A stretch of DNA of 64,000 nt from an uncultured Bacteroidales bacterium (GTDB taxonomy: Bacteria; Bacteroidota; Bacteroidia; Bacteroidales; UBA932): the NCBI GenBank assembly GCA_947302175.1, contig CAMYVB010000004.1, positions 38,692 through 102,691 on the forward strand, read 5' to 3'. A program made the position numbers and the translations under genes. This document shows positions 18,158-25,625 of the stretch, one piece after another (position 1 is the first letter of the stretch; each line of letters opens with the position of its first letter). The notes under the pieces are model-generated. The model did no database searches. It was given only the letters and a program-made list of their open reading frames with translations, and was not told the origin of the DNA.

Positions 18158-20479
18158 TTAACGAGCGGGAGCGAGCCTGCGTCCGAAAAGATAAAACTTC
18201 ATATCGCCGAACCATAGCGTAACTTCGCCGTCCAGCGAGGTACAACTCGTGTAGAAGGAATTACCCGTGTCGCGGGGAGAAAAGAGCTCCCCTTCTGAGG
18301 AAAACCATACAGGCTGATGGGCGCCGGGGACGAAATGTCCCTCATGGAGATAGAGCGGACCGCGGTTCTGGTAGGATGTTACTCCCTTGAAATCAAAACA
18401 GTCGTGGAAGAAAGCGGCGTAGCGACCGCTGCGCGCTTCAGGCCCGCCAAGGTCATAAATGGGGCAGGGCGACTGGGGATGAAGTATGGGGGTGCCGTCG
18501 TCTTTGTCCATTAGTATTTCCGGACGTGACCAGTGTTTCCCGTCGTCGCTGCTGACGGACCAGATAGGATGCCCGAGGGAAGTGCGCATAATGGCAAAGA
18601 GACGCCCGTCGGGAAGCCCGACTATACAACCCTCTTCCACCGATGGCGCGTCACGCGGGGTGTAATCGACATCATTTTTGACTTTCGTGGCGTCGAAAGC
18701 CTCTTCTTCGGTGTTGAAAAAAGAGATTCTGATGTCCCGAATCTCGGGATCGTCGTCAATGTTTTCGTACTGCCAGAATTCCACTTTGCTGTTTTGCCTG
18801 CCGTCAGGCATCAATCCGTAGCGCGAACAAGCGGCGATAAATTTTCCATCTTCGCCAAGGCGCAGGGGCCTCTGCCACATGCACCAGGTGGGTGGTATAT
18901 CAGGGTCGGCGGGATCGGCGGAGAATCTCACGGGGAAAGGTACAGTTTCGATCTCGCTCCAGGTCTCGCCGCAGTCATCTGAGTAGCGCCCCTGCATGAC
19001 TCCGCAAAGGTGTTTTTTCAGCACGATTTCCTGGTTCCAGAGGCAGTAGAGACGGCCGCTTTTGCTCAGCATGGGCTGCTGCCATGCCGCCACGGGGACG
19101 GGATGGGCGAGATTGGCGGAGCCTGCGATTATCTTGGGCTCTGTCCAGGTCTTTCCCTTGTCGGAGCTTTTACAGAAGACGACGTGCTCGTCGTTTGCCG
19201 CTTCGAAAGAGCCCTGGGTCCAGAAGGCGTAGAGAAGCCCACGAGAGGGATCTTCCAGGACGTGGAAATGATCGTTGAATGTATCCCCTGTGGCCTCGAG
19301 ATTGCGCTCTGACTCGTTTCTGGGCTGCTTCGGGACATAAACCGTGTAGTCGTGAGGGACCACGTCAATCTGGGTCGAAGAGTCGGTGTAGTGCCAGTAA
19401 AAATGACCGGGCCAGCGCTCGCGGTAATTGCCCGTATCGGTGAAGTGCTTTTCAATGGCCTCGTCGGCCGTGGCATAGCGATGACAGACTTCGGGGGATT
19501 TAGTGAAAATGGTCCACTGGCCTTGCTGCGCTGCGTCCTGATTGGGATATCCCACCCATATCACCGTTCCTCTGTCGGGCGGGAAGGCGGGATTCATGGT
19601 AAAGACGGTGGAGAGCACCGTGTTTCGCCGCCTGATTGGCGGATCGGTCAGGAGTTGGGAGAGAGTCTTGCGATGGTATTTTTTGTCCGCTTTCCTCGAA
19701 AAGGGAGTATCGTCGCCGAGAATGGCATCGCCGAAAAAAAGTTTCTGCGCATACTCGTTACGGATGAGGTTGTTTTCCCTCACCAGGGACGCCGGGTCAC
19801 CATAGGCTTTCCTGAAATTGAACTCACCGTCCCAGGCGGGGACATACCAACCCATCTTCTCGGCATAGCTTATCAGGTCCTTGCTTCCAAGGAAGTTGAC
19901 TGTGTCGGAAAGATCCACTTCGCCTATGACGTAGTAATTGGGGATGGTCATTATTTCGTCGTCCGGGACTCTCTGCGCTACCCAGTGACGGCCTTTTACG
20001 ACGGAGCACACCCAGCCTTCGAACCTATCGGCGACTATGTAGGACCTGCCGTCACCTGCGTAGCCGTATTTCTCCACCATTTCGCCGATTATCTTTACGC
20101 CTTCCCTTGCGCTGCGTGCCTTGTGACCAACAGCGGTGCGCACTTCGTAAAGCACAGACCCTTCGGCATATTTCTCCCGCGACGGGCAATGATTGGAAGT
20201 GACGACTACGCCGCACTCGTTGACAAAGATATCGCCCGTTGCACTCCCGGGGAACTCAAACCAAAGGCTTGCAAGACGCCCCGGTGCGGCGGGAAGATTG
20301 TAGATGTTGAGCATCTGCTCGCCGCCCTGGTCCTCGTTGTGGGCGAGATAGACATAACCGTCGGTCGATGCTTCCCGCCCGACAATAACGGAAAAACATC
20401 CGTCAAAATCCTGCGCGGGGACGCCCCACGTCATCAAGAGGCCAAGCATAATACTTGGCAGTATCATCTTCAGCTTCAT
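18158..20479 (-). CDS. Secreted C69 dipeptidase fused to a sialidase-like beta-propeller
   Basis: A 773-residue protein with a signal peptide (MILPSIMLGLLMTW). Residues of about 28-390 match peptidase family C69 (Ntn-hydrolase dipeptidases): the would-be N-terminal nucleophile Cys in DGCFSVIVGREASTDGYVYL, then AHNEDQGG, MTIPNYYVIGEVD and the WVGYPNQ region. Residues of about 395-773 are a BNR/sialidase-like propeller with three Asp boxes (SSDKGKTW, SDDCGETW, SSDDGKHW), but I see no clear FRIP motif of GH33 sialidases. The frame is continuous with no sign of an assembly join. It follows the GH20 gene on the same strand after 42 bases, so a role in glycoprotein or mucin breakdown is plausible but inferred. 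Confidence 0.82.
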   Translation of the reverse strand: MKLKMILPSIMLGLLMTWGVPAQDFDGCFSVIVGREASTDGYVYLAHNEDQGGEQMLNIYNLPAAPGRLASLWFEFPGSATGDIFVNECGVVVTSNHCPSREKYAEGSVLYEVRTAVGHKARSAREGVKIIGEMVEKYGYAGDGRSYIVADRFEGWVCSVVKGRHWVAQRVPDDEIMTIPNYYVIGEVDLSDTVNFLGSKDLISYAEKMGWYVPAWDGEFNFRKAYGDPASLVRENNLIRNEYAQKLFFGDAILGDDTPFSRKADKKYHRKTLSQLLTDPPIRRRNTVLSTVFTMNPAFPPDRGTVIWVGYPNQDAAQQGQWTIFTKSPEVCHRYATADEAIEKHFTDTGNYRERWPGHFYWHYTDSSTQIDVVPHDYTVYVPKQPRNESERNLEATGDTFNDHFHVLEDPSRGLLYAFWTQGSFEAANDEHVVFCKSSDKGKTWTEPKIIAGSANLAHPVPVAAWQQPMLSKSGRLYCLWNQEIVLKKHLCGVMQGRYSDDCGETWSEIETVPFPVRFSADPADPDIPPTWCMWQRPLRLGEDGKFIAACSRYGLMPDGRQNSKVEFWQYENIDDDPEIRDIRISFFNTEEEAFDATKVKNDVDYTPRDAPSVEEGCIVGLPDGRLFAIMRTSLGHPIWSVSSDDGKHWSRPEILMDKDDGTPILHPQSPCPIYDLGGPEARSGRYAAFFHDCFDFKGVTSYQNRGPLYLHEGHFVPGAHQPVWFSSEGELFSPRDTGNSFYTSCTSLDGEVTLWFGDMKFYLFGRRLAPAR

Positions 20480-20521
20480 TTTGCGTATATTCTCCGGCTG
20501 CTGAAGCAGGCCCGGTTATGC

Positions 20522-22045
20522 TTACTCAGGAAGCTCGGCGGCCATATTCCAAGTCCATCCGCGCTCGGAGTAAATGTCCTGCATGCGGGAAAGCCTCGGA
20601 AGGAAAGCCTCGAAATCGCGCCTCTCGGGGTCTGACCATTGAAGCTCGGATACCGCGCTCATGCGGGGCAGCATTCGCCAAAGCAGGCTGTCACGCTCCG
20701 ATACCCTTTCCGTCCAAAGGCATGCTTCGACGCCGAGAACTCTCTCCTGCTCCTCGGCACTCAAGGTCTCAGGATGGACATTGAGGTCGAACACACGGCG
20801 AAGATAAGCTTCTCCCTTAAGGATGTTACCCTCCCATGCGCTGAGATACAAGTGGCCGCAAGGGCAGATAACAGCGTCGTAGCCTTCTTTAACCGCGATT
20901 TCGCTTGAAACGGGACGCATCCATCCCGCTATGACGGTATTCTTCGAAGGAGCGCCAACGACATCGTTGCTCCAATCCACCAAAGGATCGTTCCAGGCAA
21001 TGCACCTGCGCCCATGGGCCTCGATAAAAGCGCTCACCTGGTCCATGAACCATGATTGCAGAAGCTCCTCACGCGTCTTGTGACCGTCAGCCTTGAGCCC
21101 GAGGGCACGTTTTTTCGCCTGGCAGTCAGGACACTTTTCCCAGCGTACCTTGGGGCACTCGTCACCGCCGATGTGGATATACTTGGAAGGGAAAAGATCC
21201 ATCACTTCCTCGAGGACGTCCTTTACAAACTGCAGCGTGCCTTCCTTGCCTGCGCAAAGCACATCATCCAGCACGCCCCACTGGCATGCCACCTCGTAGG
21301 GCCCGCCAGTGCAGCCAAGCTCGGGGTAAGACGCAAGAGCAGCCAACATGTGGCCGGGAAGGTCAATCTCGGGTATGACTTCAATCCCCTTGCTTGCGGC
21401 ATAGGCGACTATCTCGCGCACGTCGTCCTTAGTGTAGAAGCCGCCTCTTTGGACTTCGTCGTGGCCTTCTTTCCCGGGGACGGGGTCGCCGGCCCTGATC
21501 GAGCCGACTTCAGTAAGGCGGGGATATTTCGATATTTCAATGCGCCAGCCCTGGTCTTCAGTAAGGTGCCAGTGAAAATAATTGAGCTGGTGGAGAGCCA
21601 TGATGTCAATCACTTCCTTCACGGTCTCAACGGGAAAGAAATGCCTTGCGCAGTCCAGCATGAACGCCCGGTAAGCAAACTCGGGATAGTCGAAAACCCT
21701 TGCATAAGGCAGGGTCGCGACTTCACCCTTTTCAAGCCTTGGAGGCAGAGCCTTTTCGAGGGTCTGCCTGGCCCTTAAAAGCCCTGTTTGAGAAGCGGCG
21801 GAAAGGACAACTCCCCTTTTCCCTACTTCTATTGAGTAGCACTCTTCCTTTTGGAACGGCTCCAGACCCTTGCCAAGCGTAGTATCCAGCTTCTCCGAGA
21901 CCTTACCGGGCCGGAAGACCAGGCTCCCTTCAGAAAGCTCTACGCTCCTCGGCTCGGGGCACAGCTCATAGCTCCCGCTGACAAGCACTTTCTGGGTGCA
22001 AGAGACCGAAATAAGGGCGCATGCACAAACGATCAGCTTTTTCAT
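20522..22045 (-). CDS. GH20 beta-N-acetylhexosaminidase, lipoprotein
   Basis: Removes terminal beta-linked GlcNAc or GalNAc. The start at 22045 (MKKLIVCACALISVSC, lipobox ending at Cys16) is preferred over the track start at 22102, which lies inside the upstream gene. The 507-residue protein has an N-terminal GH20b domain up to about residue 130. The TIM barrel follows with MLDCARHFFPVETV, YFHWHLTEDQGWRIEI and the catalytic Asp-Glu pair in HIGGDECPKVRW; a late LWTE motif is present. It starts 13 bases after the acyltransferase-like gene and precedes the C69-sialidase fusion, suggesting one envelope-glycan unit. Confidence 0.92.
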   Translation of the reverse strand: MKKLIVCACALISVSCTQKVLVSGSYELCPEPRSVELSEGSLVFRPGKVSEKLDTTLGKGLEPFQKEECYSIEVGKRGVVLSAASQTGLLRARQTLEKALPPRLEKGEVATLPYARVFDYPEFAYRAFMLDCARHFFPVETVKEVIDIMALHQLNYFHWHLTEDQGWRIEISKYPRLTEVGSIRAGDPVPGKEGHDEVQRGGFYTKDDVREIVAYAASKGIEVIPEIDLPGHMLAALASYPELGCTGGPYEVACQWGVLDDVLCAGKEGTLQFVKDVLEEVMDLFPSKYIHIGGDECPKVRWEKCPDCQAKKRALGLKADGHKTREELLQSWFMDQVSAFIEAHGRRCIAWNDPLVDWSNDVVGAPSKNTVIAGWMRPVSSEIAVKEGYDAVICPCGHLYLSAWEGNILKGEAYLRRVFDLNVHPETLSAEEQERVLGVEACLWTERVSERDSLLWRMLPRMSAVSELQWSDPERRDFEAFLPRLSRMQDIYSERGWTWNMAAELPE

Positions 22046-22058
22046 ATCCCCGGGAGAA

Positions 22059-22946
22059 TTATTTCTTTCTGCCAATTTTGTGGCGGTCAACCACCTTGAC
22101 ATCTTCCACGAGCGACTTCAGCGGCGTCTTAATCTTCGAAGGGTCGCCGAGAATCCCCCTGAGAGCCTTAAGGGCAGAAACAAAATAGAAACCGTCGCAA
22201 AAACGCTCGTCCGTAACGATCTGGAGAGGAAGGCGCTTTCCAACGACGATCTCACCACCTTCTACCACCGGGACCAGTGATTCCTTACCCATGGCAAAGA
22301 AAAGACCCGTGGTGCCGAAATCATACAGGTGATGATATATCGAGGGGCCCTTGATGGACTTGAGATTCGTTATGAAAGCGCTTGTATGGAAAGGGCTGAG
22401 ATTGATGATGGCTCCGGGAAGCAGACCGTGCTTGTCAAGCAGCTTAATCAGGCCCACCAGCATGGCAATTACGATATTGGGGGTGTAGGTAATAATACGG
22501 GCCAGTTTGTCGGTGCCATTGTTGGCGTCCATGTTATTATTCTGCTTTATGGCCTCGTTTATCTTGTCCCTGATCTCGGGAAGACTTTCCTTGCCCGTGA
22601 AATCCAGCTTAATCGTAGTATCCGGCGCTTCCGAGCTGAGCCCTTTTTTCACCACGAATGAAATCTGGATGGAGTTTTTACGGTAGATGCGGCCGTTCAT
22701 GATGAAGCGGTTGAGCCTCGGGAAAAGCGCGATTATGCGGACCAGGGAGGCTATCACTATGTGCATGTAGTTGTATGACTCGCCGTTTCCCGCTTCCGAG
22801 CGTATGAAAGCATCTATCGGTTCGCAGGGGCAATCGTAATCGCTGAGGTTTTGGGAATCATGCCTGTGCTTCATGATGTGAGGCATAATTCTCTGTATGG
22901 GATCGATATCCTTTACCTTCGTCCCATCGGGTCTGAATCCGAACAT
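22059..22946 (-). CDS. CAT/E2-type acyltransferase-fold protein lacking the catalytic His
   Basis: A 295-residue protein without signal peptide that resembles the catalytic domain of 2-oxoacid dehydrogenase E2 or chloramphenicol acetyltransferase. The best landmark is TDERFCDGFYF (Glu at residue 247), which aligns with the E2 active-site motif DHRxxDG, so the catalytic His appears to be Glu. There is no lipoyl domain, no linker and no E1 or E3 gene beside it. Some E2-like stand-alone proteins of gut bacteria are annotated this way. It may be a binding or scaffold protein, or use another mechanism. It heads the minus-strand run acyltransferase-GH20-C69 fusion. Confidence 0.6.
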   Translation of the reverse strand: MFGFRPDGTKVKDIDPIQRIMPHIMKHRHDSQNLSDYDCPCEPIDAFIRSEAGNGESYNYMHIVIASLVRIIALFPRLNRFIMNGRIYRKNSIQISFVVKKGLSSEAPDTTIKLDFTGKESLPEIRDKINEAIKQNNNMDANNGTDKLARIITYTPNIVIAMLVGLIKLLDKHGLLPGAIINLSPFHTSAFITNLKSIKGPSIYHHLYDFGTTGLFFAMGKESLVPVVEGGEIVVGKRLPLQIVTDERFCDGFYFVSALKALRGILGDPSKIKTPLKSLVEDVKVVDRHKIGRKK

Positions 22947-22974
22947 AGGTCCTAATTATTTGGTTAGTACATCC

Positions 22975-22982
22975 CAAATATA
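22975..22982 (-). promoter_or_regulatory. -7 element upstream of the acyltransferase-like gene
   Basis: On the minus strand this reads TATATTTG, a perfect TAnnTTTG match about 28 bases upstream of the ATG at 22946. No TTTG element with standard spacing is seen upstream of it, so the assignment is moderate. Confidence 0.45.
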
Positions 22983-23176
22983 CAAAAAACAAATAATTAT
23001 CCACTTGTCAGATAATTTACTGTTAATCCAAACCGCACCACATATACCCGCCTTTCATTGGAATTGATAATAACCTGCCAAATCAGGCGCGCAGAGGGTG
23101 TCACAGACAGTTGTGAGAGACATGGATGGCGCGCCTGAGGGCCTAAATGAGGGCTCAGGCGCGTTGGGGATGCCAT

Positions 23177-23704
23177 GGAAGTGCGTGGGTGGCAGGGGCA
23201 GCGCGCCTGGTTTGGCAGAATCCCGGATTCTCCGGTCTGGGGCCGATGAATGACGGAATGGTTGAAGGGACCGGGAGGGCGCGGATGGCGCTCATGCGGG
23301 GAAAAGCGGGCGCACCCGGTCGCTTGACGGCTGACATCCTCCCTTTTATGGGCCTGCCGGCCCATAACGGTCGTCAAACAGACGCCGTCATGCCTTCGGC
23401 ACCGCTCCCTACACAACCCCACACGCATCCCCTTTTCCCCGGAAGTGCGTGGGTGGCAGGGGCAGCGCGCCTGGTTTGGCAGAATCCCGGATTCTCCGGT
23501 CTGGGGCCGATGAATGACGGAATGGTTGAAGGGACCGGGAGGGCGCGGATGGCGCTCATGCGGGGAAAAGCGGGCGCACCCGGTCGCTTGACGGCTGACA
23601 TCCTCCCTTTTATGGGCCTGCCGGCCCATAACGGTCGTCAAACAGACGCCGTCATGCCTTCGGCACCGCTCCCTACACAACCCCACGCACATCCCCTTTT
23701 TCCC
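23177..23704. repeat. 264-bp tandem direct repeat, two copies
   Basis: Two adjacent copies, 23177-23440 and 23441-23704, are almost identical; I see only a few differences in the last 25 bases. Each contains a 9-bp hairpin (TTATGGGCC-TGCC-GGCCCATAA). The unit is more GC-rich than the flanks. Because 264 is divisible by three, an open frame runs through both copies (23692-22997 minus). Its translation is Arg/Pro/Cys/His-rich and merely duplicates itself, so I read it as non-coding. Related fragments occur on both sides: GCGCGCCTG inverted repeats near 23080-23140, and a decayed match near 24030-24085. This suggests a dispersed intergenic repeat family. Confidence 0.85.
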
Positions 23705-23780
23705 TAAATCGCTTACCCGCGCCCTCCCCGCTCTTCAATATCCACCACGTCGAAATTGTTAGGCTATTATACTTACAAAC

Positions 23781-23810
23781 AAAAAAAACCACCCCTTAAT
23801 CGGGGTGGTT
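23781..23810 (-). terminator. Intrinsic terminator of the small-RNA candidate
   Basis: AACCACCCC (23787-23795) pairs perfectly with GGGGTGGTT (23802-23810) across a six-base loop. The A-run at 23781-23788 on the plus strand gives a U-tract just after the hairpin on the minus strand, so it works in that direction. It could also terminate read-through from uxaB. Confidence 0.85.
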
Positions 23811-23868
23811 AATTGAGGAAGGTTTGAGGCGGGAGAATGGGGCGAACCCATTTACTATCTCCCCTTCC
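23781..23868 (-). ncRNA. Candidate small structured RNA with own promoter and terminator
   Basis: On the minus strand a predicted transcript begins GGAAGGGGAGA at about 23868 and ends at the U-run opposite 23781-23788, about 88 nt. Its 5' half can form a nested stem: GGAAGG (23868-23863) with CCTTCC (23822-23817), GGAGA with TCTCC, and an apical AATGGG/CCCATT hairpin with a TTCGC loop. A strong terminator hairpin follows. It is preceded by a promoter at the right distance. It lacks the SRP-RNA apical motif and does not look like a tRNA or tmRNA. I do not recognise it as a known family. Confidence 0.55.
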
Positions 23869-23872
23869 GATG

Positions 23873-23903
23873 CAAAGGTATATAGATTTAGTCAAAAGAC
23901 AAT
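23873..23903 (-). promoter_or_regulatory. Promoter of the small-RNA candidate
   Basis: On the minus strand, ATTG (23903-23900; three of four for TTTG) is followed after exactly 19 bases by TACCTTTG (23880-23873), a perfect TAnnTTTG. The predicted start falls at 23868-23870, exactly where the paired 5' end GGAAGG begins. Confidence 0.6.
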
Positions 23904-23937
23904 AAAATCAAGCGCATATTAATCCTGGACGCGAATA

Positions 23938-24066
23938 TCAGCGCTTCCGCTTGAGTAAGGCATCGTTATGTTCTATAAGCTGTTGACGAGCCTTTTTAGG
24001 AGCAGTCGATATCCTGTGTTTAGAAGATGAGAGACGGAACGGTTGAAGGGCATGAGCGCCACCCAC
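23938..24066 (-). pseudogene. Possible 3' remnant of a protein-coding gene
   Basis: A 42-codon frame from a possible GTG at 24066 to a TGA at 23938 ends in STAPKKARQQLIEHNDALLK plus basic residues, which reads like a real amphipathic, charged C-terminus. There is no ATG start. The upstream part overlaps the decayed repeat sequence and is stopped by an in-frame TAG. I interpret it as the tail of a gene whose 5' part was lost when the repeat region formed. A short unrelated ORF is the alternative. The product is not identified. Confidence 0.22.
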
Positions 24067-24102
24067 GTCCTACCCGCCCTTCATTGGAAGTCAAACAAGC
24101 AT

Positions 24103-24156
24103 AGAGCGGCAGATTTGGTGACCAGCCTTTAAAAGGCGGAACCAATCTGCCGCTCT
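24103..24156 (-). terminator. Long hairpin downstream of uxaB
   Basis: AGAGCGGCAGATTTGGT (24103-24119) pairs with ACCAATCTGCCGCTCT (24141-24156) with one bulged T. An inner small stem, GCCTT/AAGGC, sits at 24125-24137. It lies 25 bases beyond the uxaB stop, fitting a terminator or 3' stabilising hairpin for the long pectin operon. The U-tract on the minus strand is weak (CTTGTTTG), so termination is not certain. Confidence 0.55.
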
Positions 24157-24181
24157 TAGCGGATACTATTTGTCGAACGTC

Positions 24182-25621
24182 TTAGATGACTGTCTTGACG
24201 GCAGCGCGCATGCCTTCGGACTGGATGAGGGCAAGGTCGGCGGCGAGGAGGTCGGTTAGGCCGGGAATTGCATTGAGGTCTTCACCCCAGATGAATTCGT
24301 CGGCAAGGACGCCCTCGGCGACTTTGCGGGTGTCGCCCGTGGCCCAGAGGTCAGTGAGGAGCTGCATGATCTTGGGATCGTCGTTAGGGACAATCTCGTC
24401 CTCTCCCCTCTTACCGCCCTTGTAGTAGGTGCATATGGCGGCAAGACCGAGAACCAGGCCCTTGGGGAGCTCGCCCTTGCGCTCGAGATAGGTCTTGAGG
24501 CCGGGGAGGTCGCGGGTCTTGAACTTGGGGAAGGAATTGAGCATGATGCTCGTCACGAAATGCTTGACGAAAGGATTGCGGAAGCGCTCCATCACGTCGT
24601 CGGCAAACTTCACAAGCTCTTCCTTGGGAAGGTTGAGCGTGGGAAGAAGCTCCTCGTGCATGACTTTCTTAACGAACTGACCGACCTCGGGATCCTCGCA
24701 GCACTCCTTGACGGTGTTCAGGCCGCTGAGATAGCCGACGGGGGAAAGGACAGTGTGGGGGCCGTTGAGAAGGGTCACCTTACGCTCGTGGTAGGGAGCT
24801 TCGGAAGGGACGAAAAGCACGTGGAGACCAGCCTTGTCGGCGGGGAACTCGGCGGCGATTTCCTTCGGAGCCTCAATTACCCAGAGGTGGAAGATTTCGG
24901 CCTTGTCGAGAAGATGGTCGTCGTAGCCAACCCTTTCACAGAGCTGGGCTGCGGTGTCGCGGGGATAGCCGGGAACGATGCGGTCCACCAGGGTGGAGTA
25001 GACGCCGCAAGCGGTCTCGAACCAGTCGCTGAACTCTTCACCGAGCTGCCAAAGGTCTATATACTGGCGTATGCATTCCTTGAGGTGCTTGCCGTTTTCG
25101 AAAATCAGCTCGCAGGGGAAAATGATGAAGCCCTTGCTCTTGTCGCCGCCGAAATGTTTGAAGCGGTGATAAAGGAGCTGGGTGAGTTTGCCGGGATATG
25201 AGCTTGCGGGCTCATCCTCAAACTTGCATGAAGGGTCGAAGGCTATGCCGGCCTCGGTCGTATTGGAGATGACGAAACGCATCTCGGGCTGCTCGGCGAG
25301 GGCCATGTAGGCCTTGAAATCTTCGTAGGGGTTGATGCCGCGGCTGATAACGTCGATAAGATCGACGCTGTCCACGCTCTGGCCTTCCTGAAGGCCCTGG
25401 AGGTTGAGGTGATAGAGGCCGTCCTGCTCGTTGAGCCACTCGACCATACCTTTTTCGATGGGCTGGACGACCACAACGGAGCCGTTGAAATCGGTCTTCT
25501 GGTTGGTTTTCCAGATTATCCATTCTATGAACGCGCGAAGGAAGTTGCCTTCGCCGAATTGTATCACTTTTTCAGTGTATTTCTTCGCCTGGGGCGCAGA
25601 AGTTCTGTTGAGTCTTTCCAT
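24182..25621 (-). CDS. uxaB: UxaB, tagaturonate reductase (altronate oxidoreductase)
   Basis: NADH-dependent reduction of D-tagaturonate to D-altronate in galacturonate catabolism. The 479-residue cytoplasmic protein belongs to the mannitol dehydrogenase superfamily: an N-terminal nucleotide-binding domain with VIQFGEGNFLRAFIEW, the central FIIFPCELIFENGKHLK with the expected polar catalytic region, and a helical C-terminal domain beginning near LLNGPHTVLSPVGYL. Uronate reductase UxaB is favoured over fructuronate reductase UxuB by the adjoining altronate dehydratase, 4 bases upstream. It is the last gene of the pectin operon. Confidence 0.92.
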   Translation of the reverse strand: MERLNRTSAPQAKKYTEKVIQFGEGNFLRAFIEWIIWKTNQKTDFNGSVVVVQPIEKGMVEWLNEQDGLYHLNLQGLQEGQSVDSVDLIDVISRGINPYEDFKAYMALAEQPEMRFVISNTTEAGIAFDPSCKFEDEPASSYPGKLTQLLYHRFKHFGGDKSKGFIIFPCELIFENGKHLKECIRQYIDLWQLGEEFSDWFETACGVYSTLVDRIVPGYPRDTAAQLCERVGYDDHLLDKAEIFHLWVIEAPKEIAAEFPADKAGLHVLFVPSEAPYHERKVTLLNGPHTVLSPVGYLSGLNTVKECCEDPEVGQFVKKVMHEELLPTLNLPKEELVKFADDVMERFRNPFVKHFVTSIMLNSFPKFKTRDLPGLKTYLERKGELPKGLVLGLAAICTYYKGGKRGEDEIVPNDDPKIMQLLTDLWATGDTRKVAEGVLADEFIWGEDLNAIPGLTDLLAADLALIQSEGMRAAVKTVI

Positions 25622-25625
25622 TATT

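Noticed and set aside
22997-23692. 231-aa minus-strand ORF over the tandem repeat
   Set aside because: Its two halves are identical because the 264-bp unit is a multiple of three. Composition (Arg, Pro, His, Cys) is unlike the neighbouring proteins, and no RNA-binding or toxin motif is seen.
23177-23704. CRISPR array
   Set aside because: Only two copies of a 264-bp unit and no spacers or cas genes.
23781-23868. SRP (4.5S) RNA, tRNA or tmRNA
   Set aside because: The conserved GGAA/AGCAG apical motif of SRP RNA, a cloverleaf and a CCA-type acceptor are all absent.
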